DNA of 26,774 bases from Nitrososphaeraceae archaeon (GCA_029240395.1 JAREAJ010000002.1:1-26774); one strand, 5' to 3'. Shown: positions 13,347 to 21,720, numbered from the stretch's first letter. Translations and numbers: made by a program. Notes: generated from the sequence alone by a model not told the origin.

Positions 13347-14731
13347 GCTCTACTAAGCTCGACTATCCTTTTACCTAGCCTCTCATCCGCCCCAAAATTA
13401 AGGTGCATGTAGGATGCAAGACAATTGTATACAACTAAACCATCCTTCTTTTCATGTATTCCATTTCCTCTTCTAAGACTATAGGCGAAGTGGTAATCCC
13501 TATCTATGCTATTGATCTGCGAATAATGAAATTCATGGCCTCTGACTTTACTTATGCCTTTAAAAAATTCGCTCCGGTTTTCTGCCTCAGTATAGTTTAT
13601 TGTTAATCTGCGACCCATTGAAGTATCAGCATCTATTAATCCAACCATTTTGCTTTTCTTTGTTTTCCCTTTTTTGCATGTAATTAAATTTTTGGTCAAA
13701 TACATGAGCCCTCCACATTCTGCATAGATGGGCATTCCTTCTTGAGCTGCCTGTAATATGACTTTTTTCATATTATGATTTTTTTCTAGATCATCAGCTA
13801 GGATCTCAGGAAAACCCCCTCCCAAAATTATTCCCGAGGTTCCATCAGGGAGTTTGTTATCTTTAATCGGACTAAAATATACTACCTGAGCATCGTTCAT
13901 CTCAAGGGATTCAATAGTGTCTGCATAATAGAAGTTAAAAGATTTATCCTTGGCGACAGCGATTCTTGTGACAGGTTCATGACTTATACCAGAAGATGGG
14001 GCGGGTAAAGGCATCTGTTTTTTTACATCAAGGTTCTTAACCTTACTAAAGAAAATGCTTTTAGATACTATTTGCGAGGATGAAATAATTTTCTTCTTGG
14101 CAATTCTTCGGTTTTCTAAGACAGGAATAAGGCCGAGGTGTCGCTCCCTTAGTTCAAGAACACTATTTCGGGTAATTACGCCGACGATGGGAACGTTAAT
14201 CCTACCCCTCATGTTATCTCTGATAATTTTGAGGTGCTTGGAACTCCCAACGTTGTTAAGAACTACTCCCGATACATTTAGTTTTTTGTCAAAATTTATG
14301 AAACCATAAATGAGTGCAGCAATAGAACCTCCAGTTTTACCAGCATCTACAACTAACAGAATCTGAGCGTTAAGCAAGCGAGCCACATGTGCGGTACTTC
14401 CGAAGTCAGATTTCCCTGATACACCGTCAAAAATACCCATTACACCCTCTATTACCGCAACATCTGCGCCTGAAGACGCCTTATAGAACTTTTTTAATAT
14501 GCCTCTTTCTCCCATCATCCACGCATCCAAATTATATGATTGCCTGTTGGAGACGACCTCGTGATACGATGGGTCTATAAAATCTGGTCCAACCTTAAAT
14601 GGCTGGACTGTGAAACCCTTCCTGCGGAAATGGTACATGATAGCTGTTGCAACGAGGGTTTTTCCAACGCCGCTTGACGATCCTCCCACAACGACTGCAG
14701 GGATGTTTGTCCTATGCTCGTGATGTTTCAT
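13331..14731 (-). CDS. cbiA: Cobyrinic acid a,c-diamide synthase (CbiA/CobB family)
   Basis: Amidates the a and c side chains of cobyrinic acid with glutamine and ATP in cobalamin synthesis. Two domains are visible in 466 residues. The N-terminal dethiobiotin-synthetase-like ATPase has GGSSSGVGKT at 16-25 and KVGPDFIDPSYH at 46-57, the family signature. The C-terminal glutaminase-like domain has LGGGFPEI at 303-310, nucleophile C339 in YAECGGLMYL, and H399 in GHEFHYS. The start at 14731 (MKHHEHRTNIPAVVV) is chosen because a TATA box lies 27-29 bases upstream; an in-frame TTG at 14773 would lie before that box. No other cobalamin gene is in the window. It follows rnp2 by 77 bases but has its own promoter. 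Confidence 0.93.
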   Translation of the reverse strand: MKHHEHRTNIPAVVVGGSSSGVGKTLVATAIMYHFRRKGFTVQPFKVGPDFIDPSYHEVVSNRQSYNLDAWMMGERGILKKFYKASSGADVAVIEGVMGIFDGVSGKSDFGSTAHVARLLNAQILLVVDAGKTGGSIAALIYGFINFDKKLNVSGVVLNNVGSSKHLKIIRDNMRGRINVPIVGVITRNSVLELRERHLGLIPVLENRRIAKKKIISSSQIVSKSIFFSKVKNLDVKKQMPLPAPSSGISHEPVTRIAVAKDKSFNFYYADTIESLEMNDAQVVYFSPIKDNKLPDGTSGIILGGGFPEILADDLEKNHNMKKVILQAAQEGMPIYAECGGLMYLTKNLITCKKGKTKKSKMVGLIDADTSMGRRLTINYTEAENRSEFFKGISKVRGHEFHYSQINSIDRDYHFAYSLRRGNGIHEKKDGLVVYNCLASYMHLNFGADERLGKRIVELSRAYSRQ

Positions 14732-14755
14732 CGCTGATTTACTTAGATTGTTACA

Positions 14756-14764
14756 TGATATAGG
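14756..14764 (-). promoter_or_regulatory. TATA box of cbiA
   Basis: The minus strand reads CCTATATCA, centred 29 bases before the ATG at 14731 and downstream of the alternative TTG at 14773. It decides the start in favour of the ATG. Confidence 0.5.
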
Positions 14765-14808
14765 TTCTCTCAACTTGGATACAATCCGCGCCGTTGGTAT
14801 TGATACTT

Positions 14809-15156
14809 TTATGAATTGCCAGAATCTTTCAGTAGTCGATACGAAGCAAGTTCGTGTGTCCAGCGTTTTTTCAATTTGTTTATACTCCCAGAGACATCTA
14901 CCACTAACAACGAAGGATCCATAAATGTCAACGATACCAGTACCTGGTCGAGACTCTTTGCTCTACAGCTAATTATGGTCAGGCCACTTTGATCCTGCTT
15001 AACAAGCTTTAGATTAGAAACCTCGTTGGAAACGTATCCAAAAAGCTCAGAATTTCTCTCATGGATTAAACTGAACAGATCGCCCTTGTCAAGGTCCGCT
15101 GCCTGAGGTTGATGTACTAGTCCAATGTATCGCCTCTTGTACCTTCTCTTAAGCAT
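14809..15156 (-). CDS. rnp2: RNase P protein component 2 (Pop5/Rnp2)
   Basis: Pop5 pairs with Rpp30 on the catalytic domain of RNase P RNA to cut 5' leaders from pre-tRNAs. The 115-residue protein starts with a basic MLKRRYKRRYIGLVH, the family's KRRYI strand, and has the alpha-beta pattern LTIISCRAKSLDQVLVSLTF of the RRM-like Pop5 fold, with a second half (DPSLLVVDVSGSINKLKKR) matching the SGTIRKLR-like motif. Its ATG overlaps the rnp3 stop by 8 bases on the same strand, so the two partners are made together. The assignment combines fold pattern and this adjacency. Confidence 0.88.
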   Translation of the reverse strand: MLKRRYKRRYIGLVHQPQAADLDKGDLFSLIHERNSELFGYVSNEVSNLKLVKQDQSGLTIISCRAKSLDQVLVSLTFMDPSLLVVDVSGSINKLKKRWTHELASYRLLKDSGNS

Positions 15157-15694
15157 AACAAAGCCTAGGTGATTCCTGCTGTTTTATCCAGTCCTCCAAA
15201 TCTTGCCAGTATCTGTGTGGAGGTATATCACAAATTTTCATTATTGATTCAATGCATTGTGCTGAGGTCATTTCCCAAATAGAATTGGCTCCGCTAGATA
15301 TAACAAGCTGGTAACCGAACCTTTTTGTGAACTTGTAAAGGTCCGTTACCTCCTTAAACCATCTGCCGACCCTAATTCCATCTCGACGCCTTATGTCAGA
15401 AAGCAAGACCTCAAGGGCAATCTTAGATTTATACTTCTTGTTTTTAACAAATGATTTTATCTTCTGAAAATCCCTAACGACTATCAAGTTAGGGACAAAT
15501 GAAGCAGTCGATAATTGTTCAATGGTCTCAGCGACTACCAAATAACGGTAATCGGTCACTGCAGGTGGCCTCTGATTTAGTCGATAGATTACGTCATCGT
15601 AAGTCCTAGCCTGGTATGCACTCCCTATAACTTCGATGTTGAGCAGTTTTGACACTCTCTTTACGTTTAGAATGTCGGGAGCCCTTATGCACAA
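15149..15694 (-). CDS. rnp3: RNase P protein component 3 (Rpp30/Rnp3)
   Basis: A TIM-barrel-like RNase P subunit that binds Pop5. In 181 residues it shows the expected alternation of strands and helices: NIEVIGSAY, YRYLVVAET, PNLIVVRDF, SKIALEVLLSDIRRRDG, then YQLVISSGANSIWEMTSAQ. The ELxxSxIR-like and SSGA elements are Rpp30 signatures. The only standard start is TTG at 15694, preceded by AGGAGG with 7-base spacing. The in-frame codons just before it (encoding LGGID) would complete the first barrel strand, but a stop follows five codons further up, so the N-terminus is shorter than in many homologues. It lies 23 bases downstream of the COG1325 gene. Confidence 0.88.
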   Translation of the reverse strand: MCIRAPDILNVKRVSKLLNIEVIGSAYQARTYDDVIYRLNQRPPAVTDYRYLVVAETIEQLSTASFVPNLIVVRDFQKIKSFVKNKKYKSKIALEVLLSDIRRRDGIRVGRWFKEVTDLYKFTKRFGYQLVISSGANSIWEMTSAQCIESIMKICDIPPHRYWQDLEDWIKQQESPRLCYA

Positions 15695-15701
15695 ATCTAT
15701 T

Positions 15702-15707
15702 CCTCCT
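15702..15707 (-). promoter_or_regulatory. Shine-Dalgarno sequence of rnp3
   Basis: AGGAGG on the minus strand, seven bases before the TTG start. A strong SD in a window where many genes look leaderless fits an internal operon gene, and it decides the non-ATG start. Confidence 0.6.
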
Positions 15708-15717
15708 AAGGTCTAGT

Positions 15718-16149
15718 TCACCTCTCAGACAAATCCCGCTTTTTGTCTATTTTAAACCTACTAGGATGCCTAAACCGAAATCTCACACTATCTGACTCAG
15801 AGAGTGATATTCTTTTCTGACAAAGTCGCTGTTTGTTTAGTCTCACATATAGATTTCCCTTGTCGTCAATCAAACTGTCTTGTGACTTTGCAACCTGGGC
15901 TTTCTCCATCGAATTCAAGGAATTCCATATTTTCTGAAAGAGTTGTTTCGCAGCGGCACCCTCGAATTTTCCGGTTATAAGCAGAATTCTATTGCCCCAA
16001 TGGCCAATCGACGCGGTGGGCCGGAATACACTTGGATGGACGCAAATAGCATTGCTGAGCGACTCTATGATTTTGTTATCATCCTCTGTTGCGTGGATTA
16101 TGACACTAACGTCGGCTTCCGAAAACTGAGGCGGATTTTCAAAATCCAT
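15718..16149 (-). CDS. RNA-binding protein of the COG1325 (DUF54) family
   Basis: A 143-residue archaeal protein predicted to bind RNA and usually encoded near RNase P and exosome genes. The first half has ADVSVIIHATEDDNKIIESL, the family's hallmark (VxxHATED), and GHWGNRILLITGKF, its second strand pair. The basic C-terminal tail (RFRFRHPSRFKIDKKRD) could contact RNA. It sits between rps3ae (25-base gap) and rnp3 (23-base gap), so it is in the middle of one translation/RNA-processing operon. Function in the family is not firmly established to my knowledge. Confidence 0.75.
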   Translation of the reverse strand: MDFENPPQFSEADVSVIIHATEDDNKIIESLSNAICVHPSVFRPTASIGHWGNRILLITGKFEGAAAKQLFQKIWNSLNSMEKAQVAKSQDSLIDDKGNLYVRLNKQRLCQKRISLSESDSVRFRFRHPSRFKIDKKRDLSER

Positions 16150-16174
16150 TAGTTGTTAGTTAGTCCATGGAATA

Positions 16175-16885
16175 CTATTCTGCACTCTGATTCAGTTCGA
16201 CGTCTTGCTCTTCTGACTCTTCGGGAGAAATGTTCTCCATAGACGCAACCGTCTTAGGTTCAATTGATTTGGCTCCCTGCACAGCCTTGGACTGTGGAGT
16301 TAATATTAGCTTGGTCTTTCGAATACCGATGTGCCTGAGTGAAGCTACCTTCTTGGTCTCACTTAGCAAGTCTGCTCCCATTTTGCCCATGGTAGCTTCT
16401 TGTACAAACTGGTCTATCGTCAGTTGAGGGATCTTACGAGCAAGTAGGTTGTGGGCAAGTAGTCTTATTTCATGTCTCTTAGAAGAATTGATCCTCTTCT
16501 GACTGAAAGCAATCATTACAACCCTAAATGTATAGCCATCAGAAGTGGTATAGTCGTGAGTGAGGTTAATCATGGAGCTCCCTCGTCTTACGAGACTCCT
16601 AAGAAATTCTTTCGCATATTCGTGGCCTTTAAAGATGGTATTGGCGGTCCCTTCGTTGACGCTGTCTATTTGCACGAAAACCTTTGTTTGATGCTGAGTG
16701 GGATCCTGTCTCAAAATATCGTACATAGTATTCTCAATCACTCTTCCTTTAGTAGTCTCTGTTGCTGTAATTGGAACGTAGTTAAGCGGTCCGGATCCAA
16801 ACGCAGGCGGTGAATTAACGACCACCCACTGCTTATCGCGCCACTTGTCTCGGACCCTTCCAGGTTTCTTGCCGCCTTTAGCCAT
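16175..16885 (-). CDS. rps3ae: Small-subunit ribosomal protein eS1 (S3Ae)
   Basis: A component of the small ribosomal subunit found only in archaea and eukaryotes. The 236 residues begin MAKGGKKPGRVRDKWRDKQW, the basic RNA-binding start with the KxWxxxxAP-like region continuing as VVVNSPPAFG. It continues with GRVIENTMYDIL, the DGYTFRVVMIAFSQKR strand and the helical RHEIRLLAHNLLARK. The acidic C-terminal tail (SPEESEEQDVELNQSAE) is typical of a disordered extension. It heads the minus-strand group with COG1325, rnp3 and rnp2. A TATA box 25 bases before the ATG indicates a leaderless, probably highly expressed operon. Confidence 0.94.
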   Translation of the reverse strand: MAKGGKKPGRVRDKWRDKQWVVVNSPPAFGSGPLNYVPITATETTKGRVIENTMYDILRQDPTQHQTKVFVQIDSVNEGTANTIFKGHEYAKEFLRSLVRRGSSMINLTHDYTTSDGYTFRVVMIAFSQKRINSSKRHEIRLLAHNLLARKIPQLTIDQFVQEATMGKMGADLLSETKKVASLRHIGIRKTKLILTPQSKAVQGAKSIEPKTVASMENISPEESEEQDVELNQSAE

Positions 16886-16904
16886 AGAACAAAGACATTT
16901 TTTC

Positions 16905-16915
16905 CAAAATATAAG
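16905..16915 (-). promoter_or_regulatory. TATA box of the rps3ae operon
   Basis: The minus strand reads CTTATATTTTG, centred 25 bases before the rps3ae ATG. It is probably the main promoter for rps3ae, the COG1325 gene, rnp3 and rnp2. Confidence 0.55.
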
Positions 16916-16949
16916 TTGTACTGTATGAAGTTCTAGCGCAGAATCACGA

Positions 16950-17711
16950 TCATACTAAATTATTTTTTGAAGGAGATGGTTCATATTTTTTAATAATTTC
17001 TGAGAGCGCCTGTCTTTTCCCGCCAACGACCTTTATGTCGATCTCAATTTTTCCTCGATCTACATTGATTATATTGTACGTGTCATCAAAAACTCCTCTG
17101 TACCTCCAAGATGAAGCTGTTCCAGCGTAAGCGATCTGCAACGCACCCAGGTTCCAGATCCACGGCCTATGCTTATGACCGCACAGAACTAAGTCGACTT
17201 TTGACTCTAAACACGCTCTTAACGTGTCGCCAGCATCGAGAATACCCACGACATTGGCATAGCCCGTGTCCGGAATCGCTATTAGATGATGATGCATAAC
17301 AACAATCTTCGTTTTTTCAGTGTGTTGATTGAGGATATTTTCCATCCAAACATTTTGTCTGTGGCCTACTTCGCCCTCATCCCTGTCTGGTCTAGCCGTT
17401 CCCAGCGTGAGTATAACCAAATTCTCATACTCGTGTATTTGATTGGAAAAAGGAAAAAACTTCTTAAAAAGCAAATATCCCGTGTGGCGGTAATCATGAT
17501 TCCCCGGGAGAGTAATCAGATTTGGGCATTTTATTTTCTGGATCAGTGAGCGGGCTTGTTGGAATTGGAATATTAGACCGTCATCTGTCAGATCTCCAGA
17601 GATAATTACGACGTCTGGAGAAAGTTCATTTACTTCATTAACTATTGTATTAAAAGCGTCCTCTTTGAAGAGCCCTCCCACATGCAAATCAGACAATTGT
17701 ACTATCTGCAT
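16950..17711 (-). CDS. Calcineurin-like metallophosphoesterase (CpdA-like)
   Basis: A dinuclear-metal phosphoesterase of the CpdA/icc type. All signature motifs are in order in the 253 residues: DLH at 8-10, GDLTDDG at 39-45, GNHD at 70-73, MHHH at 139-142 and GHKH at 178-181. These supply the Asp, Asn and His metal ligands. It has no signal peptide or membrane segment, so it is cytosolic. Substrates in this family range from cyclic nucleotides to other phosphodiesters; the sequence does not decide. It has its own TATA box and lies 64 bases upstream of the rps3ae start, so it is probably not part of that operon. Confidence 0.88.
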   Translation of the reverse strand: MQIVQLSDLHVGGLFKEDAFNTIVNEVNELSPDVVIISGDLTDDGLIFQFQQARSLIQKIKCPNLITLPGNHDYRHTGYLLFKKFFPFSNQIHEYENLVILTLGTARPDRDEGEVGHRQNVWMENILNQHTEKTKIVVMHHHLIAIPDTGYANVVGILDAGDTLRACLESKVDLVLCGHKHRPWIWNLGALQIAYAGTASSWRYRGVFDDTYNIINVDRGKIEIDIKVVGGKRQALSEIIKKYEPSPSKNNLV

Positions 17712-17732
17712 GTTGAGACTATGAATTCTACT

Positions 17733-17743
17733 TCCTTATATTC
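17733..17743 (-). promoter_or_regulatory. TATA box of the metallophosphoesterase gene
   Basis: The minus strand reads GAATATAAGG, centred 27 bases before the ATG at 17711, consistent with a leaderless transcript. Confidence 0.5.
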
Positions 17744-17863
17744 ATAGGAGATTCGGCAACGGGATGATATACGTGTAGTTGTTAAATCATATCTCGTGAA
17801 AGGGGCAAGCTTGTCTTATCGCTTAAAATATGACGTGCGATCAAACTATCGTTGGCTACAGAA

Positions 17864-17877
17864 CCTTTAATTAAAGG
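17864..17877. promoter_or_regulatory. Perfect 14-bp palindrome before the GalT-like gene
   Basis: CCTTTAATTAAAGG is a perfect palindrome ending 9 bases before the ATG at 17887. It could be an operator or an AT-rich promoter element; a second TATA-like CTTAAAATATG is at 17822-17832. Confidence 0.4.
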
Positions 17878-17886
17878 GAAAGGGGG

Positions 17887-18936
17887 ATGTCTAAGGCAGG
17901 AGTAATTTTGGGCAATCTTAGAAAAGATTATGTTTTAGAAAAGTTTGTGATACTTCCCGATTCCCACGAAGATAATATCCTTTCCGATGCTCCGCCTGAA
18001 AAATGTCCCTACTGCCCGGGGAACGAATCTATGACTGGGCCGGCTGTCATCTCACTAGTTTCTAAGGATGGAATGCTCCAAAGGCTGTCTGATAGCGAGG
18101 GGAGTGTCATCGAGGATTGGTGTGTTAGAGTTTTTCAGAGTCAGTATCCTGCAGTCAACACGGTTGCGCACAACAATTACACCGATAAACCTCTTTACAG
18201 TGAACCTGCCTACGGTTATCATCAGATAGTAGTCGCTTCGCCGGAGCATAAACAAGATTTGTCTAAAATATCAGTTGAGCAATGGGAGAATGTCCTTTTA
18301 GTAATCCAAGAACGAGTCAGATGGCTTTACACACAGAAGAGTGTCACCTATGTATCAATTTATGTCGACAGCGGTCGGGAAGCAGGGACCTTCTATGACC
18401 ATGCTCATCTAAACATTGTAACCTTCTCTACCATCCCCCCAATCATAGAGCTCGAGGCTGAGGGATCTCACAAGTATGTTAATGAAAATGGCAGCTGTCC
18501 ATCATGTAACATTTTATCCGTTGAACTTGGTGGTCCTCGCCAGATACTTGCGACAGACAGTTTTCTCGCCTTTTCTCCTTGGGCGCCAACATATCCATAT
18601 GAATTTTGGATTTATCCTAGGAGACACACTACGTCGTTTTCGAAGATTCCGCAGAAAGAGGTAAGCGACCTAGCTCTGATATTAAGAGCAACTATTGGCG
18701 GGATGTCCAAAGGTCTTAATTCGCCTGCATTTAATTTGGTCTTTCATTTATCTCCAGAGAAGAAAAACAGCCGGCAGATTCACTGGCATATCGAGGTATA
18801 TCCTCAAACCAACAAGTGGTCGGGACTTCAAAGAGGATTCGGTATATATGTAAACACCGTATCGCCGGAGACCTCAGCTGAGGTTCTTGGATCTGCCTGT
18901 AGAAAGGAACTTGCTGGCCTAGTAGGGATAACATAG
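17887..18936 (+). CDS. Galactose-1-phosphate uridylyltransferase-like protein (HIT superfamily)
   Basis: A GalT-type nucleotidylyl transferase or phosphorylase with two HIT-like halves. Zinc ligands of GalT are matched: C40 and C43 in KCPYCPGN, H112 in YGYHQIVV, and H172. The catalytic site HPHGQ of GalT is here DHAHLN (171-176): the nucleophilic histidine (H174) is kept but proline becomes Ala and the glutamine becomes Asn. A second CPSC pair is at 204-207. The second half has HWHIEVYPQ at 299-307 followed by LQRGFGIYVNTVSPET, closely matching GalT. The protein (349 aa) is full length. The altered site suggests a different sugar-1-phosphate or nucleotide substrate. A four-helix membrane protein follows 36 bases downstream. 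Confidence 0.82.
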   Translation: MSKAGVILGNLRKDYVLEKFVILPDSHEDNILSDAPPEKCPYCPGNESMTGPAVISLVSKDGMLQRLSDSEGSVIEDWCVRVFQSQYPAVNTVAHNNYTDKPLYSEPAYGYHQIVVASPEHKQDLSKISVEQWENVLLVIQERVRWLYTQKSVTYVSIYVDSGREAGTFYDHAHLNIVTFSTIPPIIELEAEGSHKYVNENGSCPSCNILSVELGGPRQILATDSFLAFSPWAPTYPYEFWIYPRRHTTSFSKIPQKEVSDLALILRATIGGMSKGLNSPAFNLVFHLSPEKKNSRQIHWHIEVYPQTNKWSGLQRGFGIYVNTVSPETSAEVLGSACRKELAGLVGIT

Positions 18937-18972
18937 CCCACGACAGTAGGACCTCTAACTTGCGGTGATTGA

Positions 18973-19416
18973 ATGGCAGCATTGGAAACATGGATAGCCC
19001 TTGGTTCTCTGTTAATGACGGCTATGTTTATTGCCCTCATGTTTTCGTTTTACATATTTCTAGTGGGTCCAGGAGGCGGGGGCCCGAACGTAGAGACTGA
19101 TCCCAGAGCCTTGCTGATACAAATCATCTCCATATCAGGTGCTCCTGCGTTAATATTGACCGGAACGGTCATGGGCGTATCACGTGGAGCAGTCGAAAAG
19201 AGCCCTGGAATCATTCTAATAGTTACTGGTTGTTCATTGTTTGTTGCAATGTTGTTGCTTGCTAACACGGTTTTGCCCCAGGTGGGTCCGAAATTCCACC
19301 TCCCCGAAATTGATTATGTTCCCATTATTTTCGTTGTAGCCGGTGTCGGGATTTTAGGTTGCGGCCTTAGTTCGCTAAAAAAAAGAAGAAAAGCAAGCAG
19401 GAACATACAAGAGTAA
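18973..19416 (+). CDS. Four-helix membrane protein (147 aa), unknown function
   Basis: I do not recognise a family. Four hydrophobic segments are visible at about residues 8-32, 48-70, 78-100 and 115-135. A glycine-rich loop with VGPGGGGPNVETDP lies between helices 1 and 2, and a basic tail (SLKKRRKASRNIQE) follows helix 4. By the positive-inside rule the C-terminus is cytoplasmic. The ATG at 18973 is 36 bases after the GalT-like gene on the same strand, so the two are probably cotranscribed. There are no catalytic motifs. Confidence 0.7.
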   Translation: MAALETWIALGSLLMTAMFIALMFSFYIFLVGPGGGGPNVETDPRALLIQIISISGAPALILTGTVMGVSRGAVEKSPGIILIVTGCSLFVAMLLLANTVLPQVGPKFHLPEIDYVPIIFVVAGVGILGCGLSSLKKRRKASRNIQE

Positions 19417-19499
19417 CTGCGCCAATAGAAGAGCTCGTTATGATCCGTTGGTTTTTCAGAGCAAAGGCCTCTTGAATCTTACTGCTAGTTACAGGATTC

Positions 19500-20228
19500 C
19501 TATATTTTTCCTAATTTTTTAACGTATTTCTTGTAGGCATCCAAATAGGTCTTCTTATCTCCTATGTCAATGAAACCAGAATTAATCTTAAAGCCTTTCA
19601 CTATTCTTTGTTGCTCAAGGGCTTTTCTTACCGCGTCGTCCATCCCATAAGCGGCGGCTTTGGGTATCAGCATTAAGAATGATTGTTCCATAATATAACA
19701 TCCAATATTTATCAGCCCAGTAACTTCGGGCTTTTCGTTCCAACGAGCAATTCTATTTTTCTTTCCTTCCAACTCAATAAAACCATATTTGAGATTGGTC
19801 CTATATGGAAGGAGCGCCATAGAGAGAAATGCATTAGAATTCCTGTGCTCACAAATCATTCTGCTAAGAGGGAATTCATAGACTGAATCACCGTACACGC
19901 ACACAAAAGTTTCGTTTAACATCCTCTCTGCTGTTTTCAACTGTCCCGCTGTTGCAAGAGGCCGGTCCGCTCTTGCGTAATCGATCTTGAGGCCAAACCT
20001 TCCTCCGTCTTCAAAATAGTCTTCAATAATTCTATGCAAGTAGCTTACACAAAGAATGATGTGATCTATTCTCTGCTCATTAGACCCTCTTCTTGTACTA
20101 TTCCGAAGCCAGTCTACTATGTGTTCTAGCAGAGGCTTATTCCCCAATGGTAGCATTGGTTTAGGTATGAAGAATGTGTATGGCTGCAATCTTGTTCCAA
20201 GACCACCGGCGAGGATAATTGCTTTCAT
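19500..20228 (-). CDS. Sugar-1-phosphate nucleotidyltransferase
   Basis: Transfers a nucleotidyl group to a sugar-1-phosphate to form an NDP-sugar for glycan or glycolipid synthesis. The 242 residues open with MKAIILAGGLGTRLQPYT, the pyrophosphorylase signature (GGxGTRL at 8-14), followed by IPKPMLPLGNKPLLEHIV with the catalytic-site lysine K23. VYGDSVYEFP has the metal-binding aspartate, and the domain ends with GFIDIGDKKTYLDAYK, typical of RfbA/ManC-like single-domain enzymes. No left-handed beta-helix acyltransferase domain follows, so it is not a GlmU-type bifunctional enzyme. The base and sugar are undetermined. It is 57 bases downstream of thiDN on the same strand. Confidence 0.88.
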   Translation of the reverse strand: MKAIILAGGLGTRLQPYTFFIPKPMLPLGNKPLLEHIVDWLRNSTRRGSNEQRIDHIILCVSYLHRIIEDYFEDGGRFGLKIDYARADRPLATAGQLKTAERMLNETFVCVYGDSVYEFPLSRMICEHRNSNAFLSMALLPYRTNLKYGFIELEGKKNRIARWNEKPEVTGLINIGCYIMEQSFLMLIPKAAAYGMDDAVRKALEQQRIVKGFKINSGFIDIGDKKTYLDAYKKYVKKLGKI

Positions 20229-20285
20229 CTATTAACTATCTATTGTCGAAAATGAATTGACGTCTAATAAAGATACAGCAACAGC

Positions 20286-21659
20286 TCACCCATTCTTGTA
20301 GTTCTTGAGTATTATACTCAATTTATTAATTACGTCAAATGGCTCATGTCCGAATATTAGTGTCATTGCTTCCTTTCCAAAATCTCCGGTGTTGCATATA
20401 ATGTCGGCCGCAGGTCTTTTTCTCAGTGCCTCCTTGACCCCCCACATCAGAGTTTTTCCTTCCTTGTATCTAATATGCTTTGGCTCCTTATTTCTCTTAT
20501 AATATGATACAGAGAATTTCGAGCGGCAGATGTTTTTTATTTTACTATTATATTTTATGTTCATAGCTGACCTGAATTCAGGGTTAAATAGTTGATACGC
20601 TAAAACAGCAGAAGCTACGTGGTAGGACGAGCCGAATCGGACACAAGTTGAAGGCCTGGCTCTGGATCCGATCCTCACTATTCTTCCCTTGACTCCTGCG
20701 ACGTCTCCGATTGTTTTTGCTCCCTCTAAAGCAAAGACAAGGTTTGATTGAGTCTCGGGGATGAGCTCACCCAGATCTTCAACGGATTCTAGGTAATCTA
20801 CTGCTTCCTGTGTTCTTTGCATAACGCCAAGCCTGCAGGAATTATTGTAGACTGCGAATATGGGATCGGTAACAGGCAGACCTCTTCCTATCCGGTAGGC
20901 ATTCTGAATTGAACTGTTAGTATATTCATTTGCCAATTCGAATGATTTCCTTAATGAAAAGTCTTGAGCAATAAATGCCGTTAGAGCTGCTGAAAAGTTA
21001 CATCCAGATCCATGTGACCCCTCTATCTTAATTCTACGTCTGGCGATTCTTATTTCTTCTCCATTTTCCAGCAACAAATAGTCCGTAGACAGATCCTTCC
21101 CAGCGTGTCCTCCCTTAATAATGACATTTCGTGCTCCTAGTTTTTGGATCCCTTTGGCAGCCTTTGAGGCATCTTCCAGGTTCTTAATCCGTTGGCCTGA
21201 GATCTCTTCGGCCTCTGTTATATTTGGAGTAATGGTATGCAAAAGTGGTGCAAAGGTAGATACTAAATCTATCAAGGCACTGCTTTCCAACAGCTTCGCC
21301 CTGGTGGAGCTGTAGATGATTGGATCCAATATAATTGGACACCTGGCCAGTTTTAGTGCATCTGCAGTTGCTTTGATAGTAGGGCTATTGTGGATCACCC
21401 CAATCTTTACTGCTTTGGGTGGAGTATCCTCTAATATACTCAAGACTTGGTCAGAAACTAGGCTTGGTGCTATTGGGACTACTTCCTTGATTTTTAGAGT
21501 ATTTTGTGCCGTTATTGCTGTTACTACTGTGCAGGCATAGACACCCAGAGATGAGAAGGTCTTTATGTCGCCTTGGATGCCGGCTGCAGCTGATGAATCA
21601 CTACCTGCAATGCTAAGAGCTATGCACCTTGACGAGTTGGGTCTTATATTCTGTGTCAA
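20286..21659 (-). CDS. thiDN: Bifunctional HMP(-P) kinase ThiD fused to thiamine-phosphate synthase ThiN
   Basis: Two thiamine enzymes in one 457-residue chain. The ThiD half (about 1-265) phosphorylates HMP to HMP-PP; it has SIAGSDSSAAAGIQGD at 16-31, the hydroxymethylpyrimidine-binding segment, and GSHGSGCNFSAAL at 214-226, the ribokinase-fold anion hole. The ThiN half (about 275-457) condenses HMP-PP with thiazole phosphate, replacing ThiE; GSRARPSTCVRFGSSYH and ICNTGDFGKEAMTLIFG fit the archaeal ThiN domain. The start is TTG at 21659, which gives 15 residues before the kinase motif. It sits 61 bases after pina. Thi4, which supplies the thiazole, is at 3782-4588. ThiC is not in the window. 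Confidence 0.92.
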   Translation of the reverse strand: MTQNIRPNSSRCIALSIAGSDSSAAAGIQGDIKTFSSLGVYACTVVTAITAQNTLKIKEVVPIAPSLVSDQVLSILEDTPPKAVKIGVIHNSPTIKATADALKLARCPIILDPIIYSSTRAKLLESSALIDLVSTFAPLLHTITPNITEAEEISGQRIKNLEDASKAAKGIQKLGARNVIIKGGHAGKDLSTDYLLLENGEEIRIARRRIKIEGSHGSGCNFSAALTAFIAQDFSLRKSFELANEYTNSSIQNAYRIGRGLPVTDPIFAVYNNSCRLGVMQRTQEAVDYLESVEDLGELIPETQSNLVFALEGAKTIGDVAGVKGRIVRIGSRARPSTCVRFGSSYHVASAVLAYQLFNPEFRSAMNIKYNSKIKNICRSKFSVSYYKRNKEPKHIRYKEGKTLMWGVKEALRKRPAADIICNTGDFGKEAMTLIFGHEPFDVINKLSIILKNYKNG

Positions 21660-21720
21660 TCCCAGTACGGTGATAATAATCCTCTCCTAGTGTTAACAGA
21701 GGTGGACTTAGTCTTCATAC

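Noticed and set aside
21660..21720. TPP riboswitch before thiDN or thi4
   Set aside because: The gap before thiDN is 61 bases with no TPP-aptamer core seen, and thi4 appears leaderless.
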